The notes under the pieces: generated by a model
What the model saw: the letters and a program-made list of their open reading frames with translations, nothing else
Databases searched by the model: none
Told to the model about the DNA's origin: nothing
Position numbers and translations under genes: made by a program
In this document: one piece after another, positions 1-6,873 of the stretch
How the letters are laid out: each line of letters starts with the position of its first letter
Position numbering within the stretch: position 1 is the first letter of the stretch
Assembly: GCA_964427175.1 (NCBI GenBank)
Contig: CAYRTP010000040.1
Location: 1-17,018, forward strand
DNA from: CAMEON01 sp964427175
GTDB lineage: Bacteria > Bacillota > Clostridia > Oscillospirales > CAG-272
Length of the DNA stretch: 17,018 nt
Direction: 5' to 3'

Positions 1-1
1 G

Positions 2-166
2 GAGGATGACATGACCGTTGGTCAGTACGTCGCCAAGACCGCCAAGGAGCTGGGTGGCAACATCACCATCGCTTCCTTCTGCCGTTTCGAGAAGGGCGAG
101 GGTATCCAGAAGAGAGAAGAGGACTTCGCTGCCGAGATCGAGAAGCTGGCCGGCGGTAACAAGTAA
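2..166 (+). CDS. tsf: Elongation factor Ts, C-terminal fragment
   Basis: The window opens inside a coding frame whose last 54 residues, starting EDDMTVGQYVAKTAKELGG and ending EKLAGGNK, read as the C-terminus of EF-Ts. This is the guanine nucleotide exchange factor that reloads EF-Tu with GTP during translation elongation in the cytoplasm. The MTVGQYV..., NITIASFCRFEKGEGI and EEDFAAEI stretches are typical of the end of this family. The 5' part of the gene lies outside the window, so its start and its usual upstream partner rpsB cannot be seen. A strong terminator follows 13 nt after the stop, so tsf ends its transcription unit here. Identification rests on recognised C-terminal motifs only. 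Confidence 0.93.
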   Translation, partial: EDDMTVGQYVAKTAKELGGNITIASFCRFEKGEGIQKREEDFAAEIEKLAGGNK

Positions 167-179
167 TTTCTTTTCCGAT

Positions 180-216
180 AAAGAAAACGCTCTGCCTTGC
201 GCAGGGCGTTTTCTTT
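180..216 (+). terminator. Rho-independent terminator of tsf
   Basis: An 11-bp stem (AAAGAAAACGC against GCGTTTTCTTT) closes an inner CTGC/GCAG pairing. The T-rich 3' arm runs into TTTCTTT. It sits directly after the tsf stop and before the next promoter. Confidence 0.9.
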
Positions 217-248
217 GTAAATATTTTCTGAAACTTCGCGCTACCCCC

Positions 249-277
249 TTGAAATATTCACGGTTTTGCGATATACT
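249..277 (+). promoter_or_regulatory. Sigma-A promoter for the membrane protein at 319
   Basis: TTGAAA (249-254) and TATACT (272-277) are separated by exactly 17 nt. They lie about 40 nt before the ATG at 319, downstream of the tsf terminator. Confidence 0.8.
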
Positions 278-318
278 ATATAGGATCATTCCCAATACGT
301 AACGAAAGGTCCAAGATC

Positions 319-1146
319 ATGGAGCAAATCAACACAAATCCCCGTCTGACGGTCCGCCGTATGCTTCGGCTGACGGTACTGGCCGCGGTGATCGGCTACG
401 CCCTCAATTCCCTTGTCCTTACCCCCCTGTACGTCAAATTCGCTTCGGACGTGGTCTACGCCAACACCTGGTGGGTCTACGTCCTGTACTACCTCACCGA
501 GGAGTCGCTCATTGACCTGGCGGTGTTCGCCGCCTGCTATCCTGCCGCTATCTACGCGGTGTGGCAAGCGGGGCTGAAACGGGCTATCCGCGTGCCCGTG
601 GCCTTTGCCCTCCTGACTCTGGCGCGGTTCGTGGTCAACTTCTTCATGACCGCCATCACCGACAGCGCTCTGCCCGACATGAGCGAGTTCCTTGCCTTTG
701 ACCTGCCCTACATCGGCGCGCTGTACCTCCTTGAGATGCTGCAGTACGCCTTGATCATCGCGTTGACCCTGTGGATCAAGCGACGCTATACCCGCAAGCG
801 TGAGCTCCTGGAGGCCGAAGCCCTGATGCGCGGCGAGGAGCCCGCCCCCGAGGTCCCCCTGCTCCCCTTCGGCAAGCTGATCTCCCTGAAGAATTCCCTC
901 CAGTGCTCGGTGCTGTGGATGGCGATCCTGGTGTTCGCCGCCCGCGTCATCATGCATCAGATCTACCAGTACACCCTGTTCATCACCAGCGGCTACACCG
1001 ACGGCCTCCTCATCATGGCCCTGGACCTGATCTCGGATATCTTCGTCGGCGTGATCCTGTACTTCGCGGGTATGCTGTTGATCTCGCGGTTTTATCGGAA
1101 GGATGCGGAGACCGCTGAGACAGCTGAAAAGGATGAGAGTGCTTGA
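319..1146 (+). CDS. Polytopic membrane protein of unknown function
   Basis: I do not recognise a family. The 275-residue product has about six hydrophobic stretches, near residues 16-38, 48-80, 89-112, 125-150, 192-212 and 222-255. A basic/acidic cytoplasmic-looking loop lies at about 155-190 (KRRYTRKRELLEAEA), and the tail is charged and rich in Glu/Ala (DAETAETAEKDESA). No catalytic or binding motif is visible. The start is supported by AAAGG nine nt upstream and by a clean promoter. The gene forms a single transcription unit with its own promoter and terminator. It converges on the flippase gene, and the two stops are only 45 nt apart. A transporter-like, sensor or envelope role would all fit; no function is assigned. 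Confidence 0.8.
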   Translation: MEQINTNPRLTVRRMLRLTVLAAVIGYALNSLVLTPLYVKFASDVVYANTWWVYVLYYLTEESLIDLAVFAACYPAAIYAVWQAGLKRAIRVPVAFALLTLARFVVNFFMTAITDSALPDMSEFLAFDLPYIGALYLLEMLQYALIIALTLWIKRRYTRKRELLEAEALMRGEEPAPEVPLLPFGKLISLKNSLQCSVLWMAILVFAARVIMHQIYQYTLFITSGYTDGLLIMALDLISDIFVGVILYFAGMLLISRFYRKDAETAETAEKDESA

Positions 1147-1157
1147 ATTTTGAATGT

Positions 1158-1188
1158 AAGAAAACCGCCGACACTCGGCGGTTTTCTT
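1158..1188 (+). terminator. Terminator between convergent genes
   Basis: AAGAAAACCGCCGA pairs perfectly with TCGGCGGTTTTCTT around a CAC loop and is followed by a T-rich stretch. It lies between the convergent stops at 1146 and 1192. The A-rich 5' arm means it can also terminate transcripts from the minus strand. Confidence 0.9.
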
Positions 1189-1191
1189 CTT

Positions 1192-2862
1192 TTAACGGTT
1201 TCGGGTGTCAGAGGGGGGCGATTCATTCTTCTGATGAATGCCGCGTACCACCCCCGTCATCCCCAAAAACACCAAATAAACCACCGCGCACACCCCAATA
1301 TGCACCGCCAGCTCCCATTTGCCCTCGATGGCTCCCCCCAAAAGGGCTCCCACCATCCGACACACCGCCGTGGCACCCACGATGCAGAGAAGCGGCCCGA
1401 AGACCTGCTTCCACAGCGACACGGGCATGGCACTCATGCGGAGCATCCGACAGAGGGACAGGGTGGTGTTCAGCGTCTCGGTGGCGTAAATGGCCACCAC
1501 GTACCCCCACAGCCCCATGCGGGGTAGGAGCAGCCACACCAGGAGCACCGAGGCCCCCGCATCGATGATGTTGACGTTCATGGAGTAGACCTGCTCCCCC
1601 ATGCCCTTGAGGAAAGCGTCCACCGAGCTGTCCACGTACATGATGGGAATGAGGGGAGCCAGAATGCGGATGTACATCCCCGCCTCGCGGCTCCCGTAAA
1701 TGGCCTCGCCCAGCTCGTAGCCGAAGCAGGCCATGATCCCCGCCACTCCGAAGGAGAACAGCAGGGCGGGGGTAATGATCTTCACCGCCAGCCGCGACAC
1801 CCGCTTGCGGTCCCCCCGCGCCCAGGATTCCGCCACCTCGGGGACCAAAAGCCCCGAGAAGGAAGAGATAAAGGCCGAAGGGAACAGCACTACCGGGAGC
1901 ACCATGCTGTGCAGGACTCCGTAGGAGGTCAGCGCGGCGGCCCAGCTGGCTCCGCTCTGCTTGAGCCCGCGGGGAATGAGGATGTGCTGAAGGGTCAACA
2001 GCCCCGACCGCAGGCAGGCACTCAAGGTTACGGGCACCGTGATGCCCAACAGCTTGGCGGTGGTGGCTCCGCCCTCGGCGGGTGAGCAGGGAACCGCTCC
2101 CTCCGTGGGACTAACCGCCCGATGGGGGACGCGGAGATGCTGATGGCGGTCCAGGAGGTAAGCCCCGACGGTCAGAATCAGTCCGCAGAGCTCGGACAGA
2201 GCCCCGCCCAGTACCAGGGCCAGGCAGGTCATCTCCACCCCCTCGGGGAGCCACAGAGTCAAGAGGTAGGCGCAAAATCCAATCCGCAGAAACTGCATCC
2301 CGATGCCCACCGCCGCTGTCTTGGCCACCCGTCGGACCGCGGTAAAATACCCGCCCAGGCAGGCCGAGACCGCGATGGGAGGCAGGGTCAGCGCCAGTAC
2401 CCGCAGGGAGAGTATGGTGCGGACATCGTTCAGCCACACCCGCCCGATGAGGGGGGCAAAGGTGAACAGCAACGCCCCCGCGCCAAAGCTGCACACCAGG
2501 CTGTAGATCAGGCACCGCCGCATAGCCCCTCGGATGGCCCGTCGGCAGGGCTCCCCCTCGTAGGTGTCGGCTACGGCGCGGCCTTCCCCTACGGGGCAGA
2601 ATTGCCCCATCACGTCGGCCACCAGCCGCGTGGCCCCCAGGTTGATGCCCGCGCTCCCCAGGGTCATGGCCAGCCCGTATACCCCGAACAGTAGGGAATA
2701 GAGCCCCATGACCTCCCCGCCCGCGCGGCCCGACAGGTAGACGTTGAAGGACACCCCCACCGTCCGCATGAACAGGTTGACGGCGATGAGGAGCAGGGCG
2801 TTGACCGCAAAACGCCGCGCCGCAAAGGACCCTCGCAAGGAGGGAAAAATGGGTTTTCGCAT
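1192..2862 (-). CDS. SpoVB/MurJ-type polysaccharide (lipid-linked precursor) flippase
   Basis: The 556-residue product is a multi-pass membrane protein of the MOP exporter superfamily, resembling stage V sporulation protein B and related lipid II or oligosaccharide flippases. Visible signs are the N-terminal NLFMRTVGVSFNVYLSGRAG segment, the SAGINLGATRLVAD helix, and a dozen or more hydrophobic segments. In SpoVB-like relatives the role is moving peptidoglycan precursors across the outer forespore membrane for cortex synthesis. The start chosen is the ATG at 2862, behind GGAGAGG. The open frame runs on to 3021, but that extension is low-complexity and lacks a ribosome site. An extra hydrophilic loop sits near residues 86-110, with a second one mid-protein (HRAVSPTEGAVPCSPAEG). 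A general polysaccharide flippase is the main alternative. Confidence 0.83.
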   Translation of the reverse strand: MRKPIFPSLRGSFAARRFAVNALLLIAVNLFMRTVGVSFNVYLSGRAGGEVMGLYSLLFGVYGLAMTLGSAGINLGATRLVADVMGQFCPVGEGRAVADTYEGEPCRRAIRGAMRRCLIYSLVCSFGAGALLFTFAPLIGRVWLNDVRTILSLRVLALTLPPIAVSACLGGYFTAVRRVAKTAAVGIGMQFLRIGFCAYLLTLWLPEGVEMTCLALVLGGALSELCGLILTVGAYLLDRHQHLRVPHRAVSPTEGAVPCSPAEGGATTAKLLGITVPVTLSACLRSGLLTLQHILIPRGLKQSGASWAAALTSYGVLHSMVLPVVLFPSAFISSFSGLLVPEVAESWARGDRKRVSRLAVKIITPALLFSFGVAGIMACFGYELGEAIYGSREAGMYIRILAPLIPIMYVDSSVDAFLKGMGEQVYSMNVNIIDAGASVLLVWLLLPRMGLWGYVVAIYATETLNTTLSLCRMLRMSAMPVSLWKQVFGPLLCIVGATAVCRMVGALLGGAIEGKWELAVHIGVCAVVYLVFLGMTGVVRGIHQKNESPPSDTRNR

Positions 2863-2911
2863 AGGATATTCCTCTCCGATCAGAAGGACGGGTTTGTCCC
2901 GCCCGTGGTAC

Positions 2912-2941
2912 AACCTATGCGGAGAGCGGGTGGATTTATGC
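2912..2941 (-). promoter_or_regulatory. Possible sigma-E-like promoter for the flippase
   Basis: On the minus strand a -35-like GCATAAA (2935-2941) lies 15 nt before CATAGGTT (2912-2919), which partly matches the sigma-E -10 consensus CATACAnT. It is about 50 nt before the ATG. A sporulation promoter would suit a SpoVB-type gene, but the match is imperfect and no good sigma-A site was seen. Confidence 0.3.
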
Positions 2942-3081
2942 CTGGGGCATTCAAGTCCCGACGGGGTGGCTTCGGGAGGCTTTTGACCCTTGGACCGACT
3001 GTAAAAATGGTGAAAAAACACAAGGAAACCGAGGCGGATTTGGTCAAATCAAGAAATTTTCATGAAATATGCAGAATACCC

Positions 3082-3110
3082 TTGACAAAACGCCCGTCAT
3101 GCTATATTAT
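3082..3110 (+). promoter_or_regulatory. Sigma-A promoter of rubredoxin
   Basis: TTGACA (3082-3087), a 17-nt spacer, and TATTAT (3105-3110) form a near-consensus promoter. It predicts a transcript start near 3117, leaving about 80 nt of leader before the ATG at 3200. Confidence 0.85.
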
Positions 3111-3120
3111 ATACTACGGA

Positions 3121-3168
3121 CTTTCCGTGGGAGCGTAGGTGGGGCCCCGCTTGACGCGTCTGCGGAAG
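3121..3168 (+). promoter_or_regulatory. Hairpin at the 5' end of the rubredoxin mRNA
   Basis: The leader can fold almost completely into one long hairpin. TTCCG (3123-3127) pairs with CGGAA (3163-3167). GAGCGT (3131-3136) pairs with ACGC-g-TC (3154-3160). AGGTGG (3137-3142) pairs with CCGCTT (3147-3152), with two G-U pairs, around a GGCC loop. No T-run follows, so it is not a terminator. Its position at the expected 5' end suggests a stabiliser or regulatory leader. Confidence 0.5.
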
Positions 3169-3199
3169 AAATTATCATCATTTGGAAGGAGGGATTGGA

Positions 3200-3382
3200 A
3201 TGAGCGTATATGCTTGCGAGTTGTGCGGTTATGAGTACCGTCCCGAGGTGGGCGACCCTGATAACGGCATTGAGGAAGGCACCGATTTTGAGGATCTGCC
3301 CGCAGACTGGGTCTGCCCCCTGTGCGGCGCATCCAAGGAGGATTTCGATAAGGTCGGCGGCGAGTTCACCGAAGAGGAGTAA
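3200..3382 (+). CDS. Rubredoxin
   Basis: This 60-residue protein is a classic small rubredoxin. A single iron is bound by four cysteines in two C-x2-C-G knuckles, C6/C9 (CELCGY) and C39/C42 (CPLCGA). The intervening GDPDNGIEEGTDFEDLPADWVC segment is characteristic. It is a cytoplasmic one-electron carrier, used in anaerobes mainly for oxygen and superoxide detoxification and other redox relays. No partner oxidoreductase gene is next to it. The ATG at 3200 has a strong AAGGAGGGA site; an upstream in-frame ATG at 3182 would place that site inside the coding region. The gene stands alone with its own promoter and terminator. Confidence 0.97.
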   Translation: MSVYACELCGYEYRPEVGDPDNGIEEGTDFEDLPADWVCPLCGASKEDFDKVGGEFTEEE

Positions 3383-3449
3383 TCCACGGAGCACGGTAAG
3401 TTTTGTTGAGCGCTCCTAACGGTTCCCCCGCCCCGAAATAGGGCTGTCG

Positions 3450-3483
3450 AAAACGCACCTGCATGGGTGCGTTTTTATTTTTT
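3450..3483 (+). terminator. Terminator after rubredoxin
   Basis: AAAACGCACC (3450-3459) pairs with GGTGCGTTTT (3466-3475), followed by TATTTTTTA. The A/T symmetry suggests it could act in both directions, but no minus-strand gene ends here. Confidence 0.9.
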
Positions 3484-3503
3484 ACCGTTGTGCCGATTCC
3501 CCC

Positions 3504-3532
3504 TTGACGGATCCGCGGTTTTATGGTATAAT
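3504..3532 (+). promoter_or_regulatory. Sigma-A promoter of the PduO-like gene
   Basis: TTGACG (3504-3509), a 17-nt spacer and a perfect TATAAT (3527-3532) lie 62 nt before the ATG at 3594. Confidence 0.88.
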
Positions 3533-3593
3533 ACAGCATGAGTATATATGCCCGCTTGCGGGCTCTGCATATGCGGGGAAGGACGGGATCGCT

Positions 3594-4682
3594 ATGGAAA
3601 AGAAGGAAACCAAATTCTATACCGGACAAGGGGATAAGGGCCTGACCGCCTTGACTCCCTCCTCTCAGGTCTCCAAGGCCGACGAGAGGGTTGCCGCCGT
3701 TGGAGCCGTGGAGGAGATCGTGTCGGCGTTGGGCGTGGTCAAGACCGCCGCATCCTGCCCCATCTTCCGCGGGAAGCTGGAGCGCATCCAGAAGACCCTC
3801 CGCACCCTGTCCCTGGGACTCCGCGATCCTCGAAGCGGGAAGTACGCCTTCTCGGCCGAGGAGATCGCCTTTTTGGAGTCGGATATGGACACCATGCTGT
3901 CGGCTCTGCCCTCCGAGACCTTGAGCGAGACCCTCCCCGGCGGGAATCCCCAATCCGCCTACCTGGACGTGGCCCATACCACCACCCGCCGCGCCGAGCG
4001 TGACCTGGTGGCCATGGACCGCCGCTATGCCGTCTCCCCCTTGTTCAAGCAGTACCTGAACCGCCTGGCGGATTACCTGCTGGTCGCCGCCCGCTATTCC
4101 GATCATCTTCATGACAAATCCCAAACCGAACAGCCCGCCGCTCCCGCGCCTGCCGTAGCCCCTGCTCCCGCTGTGGCGGGAACCGCCGCTCCCGTGGCCA
4201 CTACTGCCCCGACCTCGGCCACCGTGGGAAGCACCGATGCCCTGGTAGCCGAGATCCTGGCCCGCCTGGGCGGCCCCAAGGTGCTGGACCTGGACCGCGC
4301 CAAGCGGCTCATTGAAGCCGTGGAGACCCGCGCCAAGGAGCAGGGAAAGCGTGCGGTCATCGCCGTCTGCAACCCCGAGGGCAATCCCGTGGCGGTCCAC
4401 GTCATGGACGGTGCCTTCCTGGTCAGCTATGAGGTGGCGGTCAAAAAGGCCTACACCGCGGTGGCGGTCAAAATGTCCACCATGGAGCTCTCCGCCCTCT
4501 GCCAGCCCGGCGGGACCTTCTACGGCCTCCAGGCCCTGGATAAGGTCATCACCTTCGGCGGCGGTATCCCCCTGTACCACGACGGCGTGATCGTCGGCGG
4601 CCTGGGTGTCAGCGGCGGTACGGGCGAGGAGGACCACGATCTGGCCCTTTACGGGGCGGCGGTGTTTCAAACCATCCAGTAA
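3594..4682 (+). CDS. PduO-type cob(I)alamin adenosyltransferase fused to GlcG/HbpS-like domain
   Basis: This 362-residue product has two domains. Residues 8-170 match the PduO-type ATP:corrinoid adenosyltransferase: YTGQGDKGLTAL, then VSKADERVAAVGAVEEI, LPGG at 114-117, TRRAERDLVAM at 131-141 and YLNRLADYLLVAARY at 154-168. Members transfer adenosyl from ATP to cobalamin. An Ala/Pro-rich linker (about 178-215) joins residues 232-360, a GlcG/HbpS-like domain (KKAYTAVAVKMST, FGGGIPLYHDGVIVGGLGVSGGT) that binds haem or corrinoid-like ligands in relatives. The same two-domain order is known in PduO. The usual VDELNS motif reads VEEIVS and the usual AR(T) before RRAER reads AHT, so catalytic competence is uncertain. 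The start is set by GGGGAAGGA ten nt upstream. No cobalamin genes or riboswitch are nearby. Confidence 0.85.
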   Translation: MEKKETKFYTGQGDKGLTALTPSSQVSKADERVAAVGAVEEIVSALGVVKTAASCPIFRGKLERIQKTLRTLSLGLRDPRSGKYAFSAEEIAFLESDMDTMLSALPSETLSETLPGGNPQSAYLDVAHTTTRRAERDLVAMDRRYAVSPLFKQYLNRLADYLLVAARYSDHLHDKSQTEQPAAPAPAVAPAPAVAGTAAPVATTAPTSATVGSTDALVAEILARLGGPKVLDLDRAKRLIEAVETRAKEQGKRAVIAVCNPEGNPVAVHVMDGAFLVSYEVAVKKAYTAVAVKMSTMELSALCQPGGTFYGLQALDKVITFGGGIPLYHDGVIVGGLGVSGGTGEEDHDLALYGAAVFQTIQ

Positions 4683-4718
4683 GATACACGATCCGACGCA
4701 TCCGAAGGAGGTGTAACC

Positions 4719-5312
4719 ATGACTGAGTACGAAAAGCTGTATCACGGCATTGGCAAAGCCGCGTGGGGATACCTGTTTATCCTGTTTGACCTAAAGATCA
4801 ACGAAATCAACCTGCTCCCTTCCTTCATCGGGTATTTGCTTTTTTTTCTCGCCATCGACGGCCTGTGCGAAAGAAAACGGGAGGCCGTTCTGTTACAGAC
4901 CTTCGGGGTCATCCTGGCCTTTTGGCAAACGGTAGCCTGGGCGTTCGCCTGGATCGAGATGGAAGGAAGCTGGGTCCCACAACTCATAGACACCATCATC
5001 GGGGTCTGTGTGATTTGGTTCCACTTCAAATTCCTGACCCTGCTGATCTCGGTTGCCGAACAGCATCAGCCCGTGGGCCGTGGGTTCGACCGAAATCTGC
5101 GGGTGTACCGCGCCGTGCTGGTGCCGACCATGACTTTCTTTTGGCTGTGGACGGCATTGTCATTGCAGTTAGGGGCCGTGGGCGGCCTCATCTCCATCGG
5201 CGCGATGATTCTGTACATGATCGTCGGAATCTGCCTGATGAAAACCCTGTTCGATCTAAGACGAACCCTGCCAACCGATCCAAACCGTGATGCGGCCGAC
5301 CCGGAACCGTAA
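4719..5312 (+). CDS. Small multi-pass membrane protein of unknown function
   Basis: This 197-residue protein has about five hydrophobic segments, near residues 14-48, 60-78, 88-112, 128-150 and 153-174. Its N-terminal AAWGYLFILFDLKINEIN followed by LLPSFIGYLLF resembles a hypothetical membrane protein common in Firmicutes, for which I know no function. The cytoplasmic tail is polar (RRTLPTDPNRDAADPEP). A strong AAGGAGGTG site six nt before the ATG fixes the start. It lies 36 nt after the PduO-like gene with no promoter between them, so the two are probably co-transcribed, which gives only a weak hint of linked roles. A good terminator follows. Confidence 0.8.
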   Translation: MTEYEKLYHGIGKAAWGYLFILFDLKINEINLLPSFIGYLLFFLAIDGLCERKREAVLLQTFGVILAFWQTVAWAFAWIEMEGSWVPQLIDTIIGVCVIWFHFKFLTLLISVAEQHQPVGRGFDRNLRVYRAVLVPTMTFFWLWTALSLQLGAVGGLISIGAMILYMIVGICLMKTLFDLRRTLPTDPNRDAADPEP

Positions 5313-5321
5313 ACGAAAACC

Positions 5322-5356
5322 GAAAACCCGAGGCAAAACATCCGCCTCGGGTTTTC
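5322..5356 (+). terminator. Terminator, probably bidirectional
   Basis: GAAAACCCGAGGC pairs with GCCTCGGGTTTTC around AAAACATCC. It lies 10 nt after the stop at 5312, and on the minus strand it is also downstream of the Cys-rich gene that ends at 5450. Both arms carry A/T runs, so it suits both convergent genes. Confidence 0.88.
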
Positions 5357-5374
5357 CGTATATGCTATGCGGTG

Positions 5375-5435
5375 AAGTTCTTAGGGGTTCTTAGGCCCCT
5401 TCTTACAAGAAGGGGTCTAAGCCGCCGGAGGCACG
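5375..5435 (-). repeat. Dispersed hairpin repeat, short copy C
   Basis: Read on the minus strand, this starts CGTGCCTCCGGCGGCTTAG 14 nt after the stop of the Cys-rich gene. It then forms a hairpin (CTTAGACCCCTTCT against AGAAGGGGCCTAAG) and ends AACCCCTAAGAACTT. The same start, hairpin position and end occur in the copies at 15010 and 16879. The 3' half of those copies, about 75 nt, is absent here. Confidence 0.85.
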
Positions 5436-5449
5436 CTCTCCCGTCTTCC

Positions 5450-6343
5450 TTACCCGTTGCACCCGCACTTGTTGCGGTCAGCCGTAGGCAGGGGCATGGG
5501 GGCGGGAGCAAACTCCGCGATGGGGAAAGCCATGGTGCGGAACAGGTCGCAGGGATTGTCGGGGGTGGCGGATACGCACTCCTTGTCGGGGATCACGAAC
5601 TCGGTGGCGTTGATGAGATACTGGGAGGGGCGCACCAGGCGGACCAGGGAGAAAATACCCAGGGATACCACCAGACGGCGGCCGCCGTTCCCGCCACCGC
5701 CATTCCCTCCGTGGGAGTCACCGCACCCGTCGGGACAAAGGGGCGCGGACAGACAGCCCGCGATGGACGCGGGTACGTCACAGACACAGCAGCAGCAACA
5801 TACGGGCTCGGGGCAGAGGGGCTCCAGGACACGGACACCCAGCACGATGGGATCCACGGCCTCCACCACGGCGGTGGGGACGCTCCGTTCCTTGTAGCAG
5901 GGCTGGGGCTCGGCGCAGAAGGCGGTGCCGTCGGCACTGGAGCGGAAAATGCTCACCGAGGAATCCCCGCCAAAGAGCACCACCTGCTTTTCCAGCACGG
6001 CGATGCCGTCGAACTCCTGGGAGCGTCCCGCGCAGAGACAGGCCTCGAAAATGAGCTTGATGTAGAAGCGGATGTGGACCGTGTAGAAGCCGCGGTTGAA
6101 CTGGACGGGGTCGATGCCGATGTAGGTCCAGGCGATGCAAGCGTCCTTGACCCGTACCTGGGTGGTGTGCTCGATGATCTCCTGGCCAAGGTCGGTCAGA
6201 AACACCCGCACGTTCTCAAAGCAGTCGCGGTCGCGGCAGGAATCCAGGATGCGGTTGGTCTCCACGCAGACGGTGCGGGTCTCGCCGCCCTTGCCGCATC
6301 CGTTCCCGAGGGCTCCGCAGTGGGACAAACGGTTGTCGGACAT
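5450..6343 (-). CDS. Cysteine-rich conserved clostridial protein, possibly spore-associated
   Basis: This 297-residue protein has about 24 cysteines. An N-terminal block (residues 26-105) carries DSCRDRDCFENVRVFL, IAWTYIGIDPVQFNRGFY and TVHIRFYIKLIFEAC, which I recognise as a conserved clostridial hypothetical family without an established role. Then come KQVVLFGGDSSVSIF (119-133), a CCCCCVC cluster (182-188) and a glycine-rich stretch (211-221). The C-terminal block ends in NKCGCNG. No signal peptide or membrane helix is visible. Cysteine clusters of this type are frequent in spore coat or exosporium proteins, so a spore-surface role is a guess. The ATG at 6343 is chosen because GGAGG sits seven to eight nt before it. 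An ATG 15 nt further upstream would put this site inside the gene. Confidence 0.75.
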   Translation of the reverse strand: MSDNRLSHCGALGNGCGKGGETRTVCVETNRILDSCRDRDCFENVRVFLTDLGQEIIEHTTQVRVKDACIAWTYIGIDPVQFNRGFYTVHIRFYIKLIFEACLCAGRSQEFDGIAVLEKQVVLFGGDSSVSIFRSSADGTAFCAEPQPCYKERSVPTAVVEAVDPIVLGVRVLEPLCPEPVCCCCCVCDVPASIAGCLSAPLCPDGCGDSHGGNGGGGNGGRRLVVSLGIFSLVRLVRPSQYLINATEFVIPDKECVSATPDNPCDLFRTMAFPIAEFAPAPMPLPTADRNKCGCNG

Positions 6344-6362
6344 GATAGGTACCTCCATATGG

Positions 6363-6394
6363 TATTGAGGACAGGGAATCTCCCGCCCTCAATA
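6363..6394 (-). promoter_or_regulatory. Hairpin in the leader of the Cys-rich gene
   Basis: TATTGAGG (6363-6370) is the exact inverse of CCTCAATA (6387-6394), with an inner GGGA/TCCC pairing around ATC. It ends about 10 nt before the GGAGG of the minus-strand gene. Upstream, AGCATATG at 6397-6404 (CATATGCT on the minus strand) weakly resembles a sporulation -10. If it is used, the hairpin would form the very 5' end of the mRNA. Confidence 0.45.
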
Positions 6395-6442
6395 GAAGCA
6401 TATGCATGAGCGGGAAAATTTGACAGGATTTTACAGAAAGAA

Positions 6443-6505
6443 ACATTTCGAAAGACCTCACCCTCCTCCGCGGGGGAGGCGGGCTTTCGAAAATGTGACT
6501 TTTTT
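6443..6505 (+). terminator. Long GC-rich hairpin with T-run before hup
   Basis: ACATTTCGAAAG (6443-6454) pairs with CTTTCGAAAATGT (6484-6495, one bulge). This encloses a GC-rich core in which CCTCC pairs with GGAGG. It is followed by GACTTTTTT, so on the plus strand it has the form of a terminator. No plus-strand gene ends upstream, and the nearest gene upstream runs the other way. It may insulate hup from antisense transcription. Confidence 0.55.
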
Positions 6506-6526
6506 ACAAAAAATCATTATAGGGTA

Positions 6527-6555
6527 TTGCAATTTTATCCGTGATGTGGTATAAT
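6527..6555 (+). promoter_or_regulatory. Sigma-A promoter of hup
   Basis: TTGCAA (6527-6532), a 17-nt spacer and TATAAT (6550-6555) preceded by TGTGG lie 45 nt before the HU start codon. Confidence 0.85.
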
Positions 6556-6599
6556 ATCGATGCCTTAAAAAATCAACTTTAGATTGGAGATAATTCACC

Positions 6600-6872
6600 A
6601 TGAACAAGAGCCAACTGATCAAGTCTGTCGCTGAAAAAAGCGAGCTGTCCCAGAAGCAGGTCACCGAGGCACTCGCCCTCATCGAGGATACCCTCGTTGA
6701 GTGCCTGAAGACCGGTGAGAAGGTTCAGCTCTCGGGCTTCGGTACCTTTGAGGTCCGCGAGCGCGCCGAGAGAAAGGGCCGCAACCCCAAGACCGGTGAG
6801 GTCGTTACCGTTGCCGCCTGCAAGTACCTCGCTTTCGTTCCCGCCAAGGCTGTTAAGGAGACCCTGAACTGA
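6600..6872 (+). CDS. hup: DNA-binding protein HU
   Basis: The 90-residue product is a full-length HU-family nucleoid protein, a dimer that bends and compacts DNA. It begins MNKSQLIKSVAEKSELS and has the core VQLSGFGTFEVRERAERKGR, the arm-tip GRNPKTGEVV with the intercalating proline, and the C-terminal FVPAKAVKETLN. A cysteine (AACKYLAF) replaces the serine usually seen after the arm. A GGAGA site ten nt upstream supports the ATG. It is the first gene of a tight cluster with rqcP, yabP, yabQ and divIC, an arrangement I know from Clostridia. Its own sigma-A promoter suggests strong vegetative expression with read-through into rqcP. Confidence 0.97.
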   Translation: MNKSQLIKSVAEKSELSQKQVTEALALIEDTLVECLKTGEKVQLSGFGTFEVRERAERKGRNPKTGEVVTVAACKYLAFVPAKAVKETLN

Positions 6873-6873
6873 T

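Noticed and set aside
2863..3021. N-terminal extension of the flippase
   Set aside because: Hydrophilic, low-similarity sequence without a ribosome site. The ATG at 2862 has GGAGAGG in front of it.
3504..3593. Upstream extension of the PduO-like protein from a TTG at 3504
   Set aside because: The TTG is the -35 of the promoter and the extension spans the -10. The ATG at 3594 is behind a ribosome site.
5372..6409. 345-codon plus-strand frame opposite the Cys-rich gene
   Set aside because: Low-complexity Gly/Ala/Val-rich antisense frame. The minus-strand gene has conserved motifs and a proper ribosome site.
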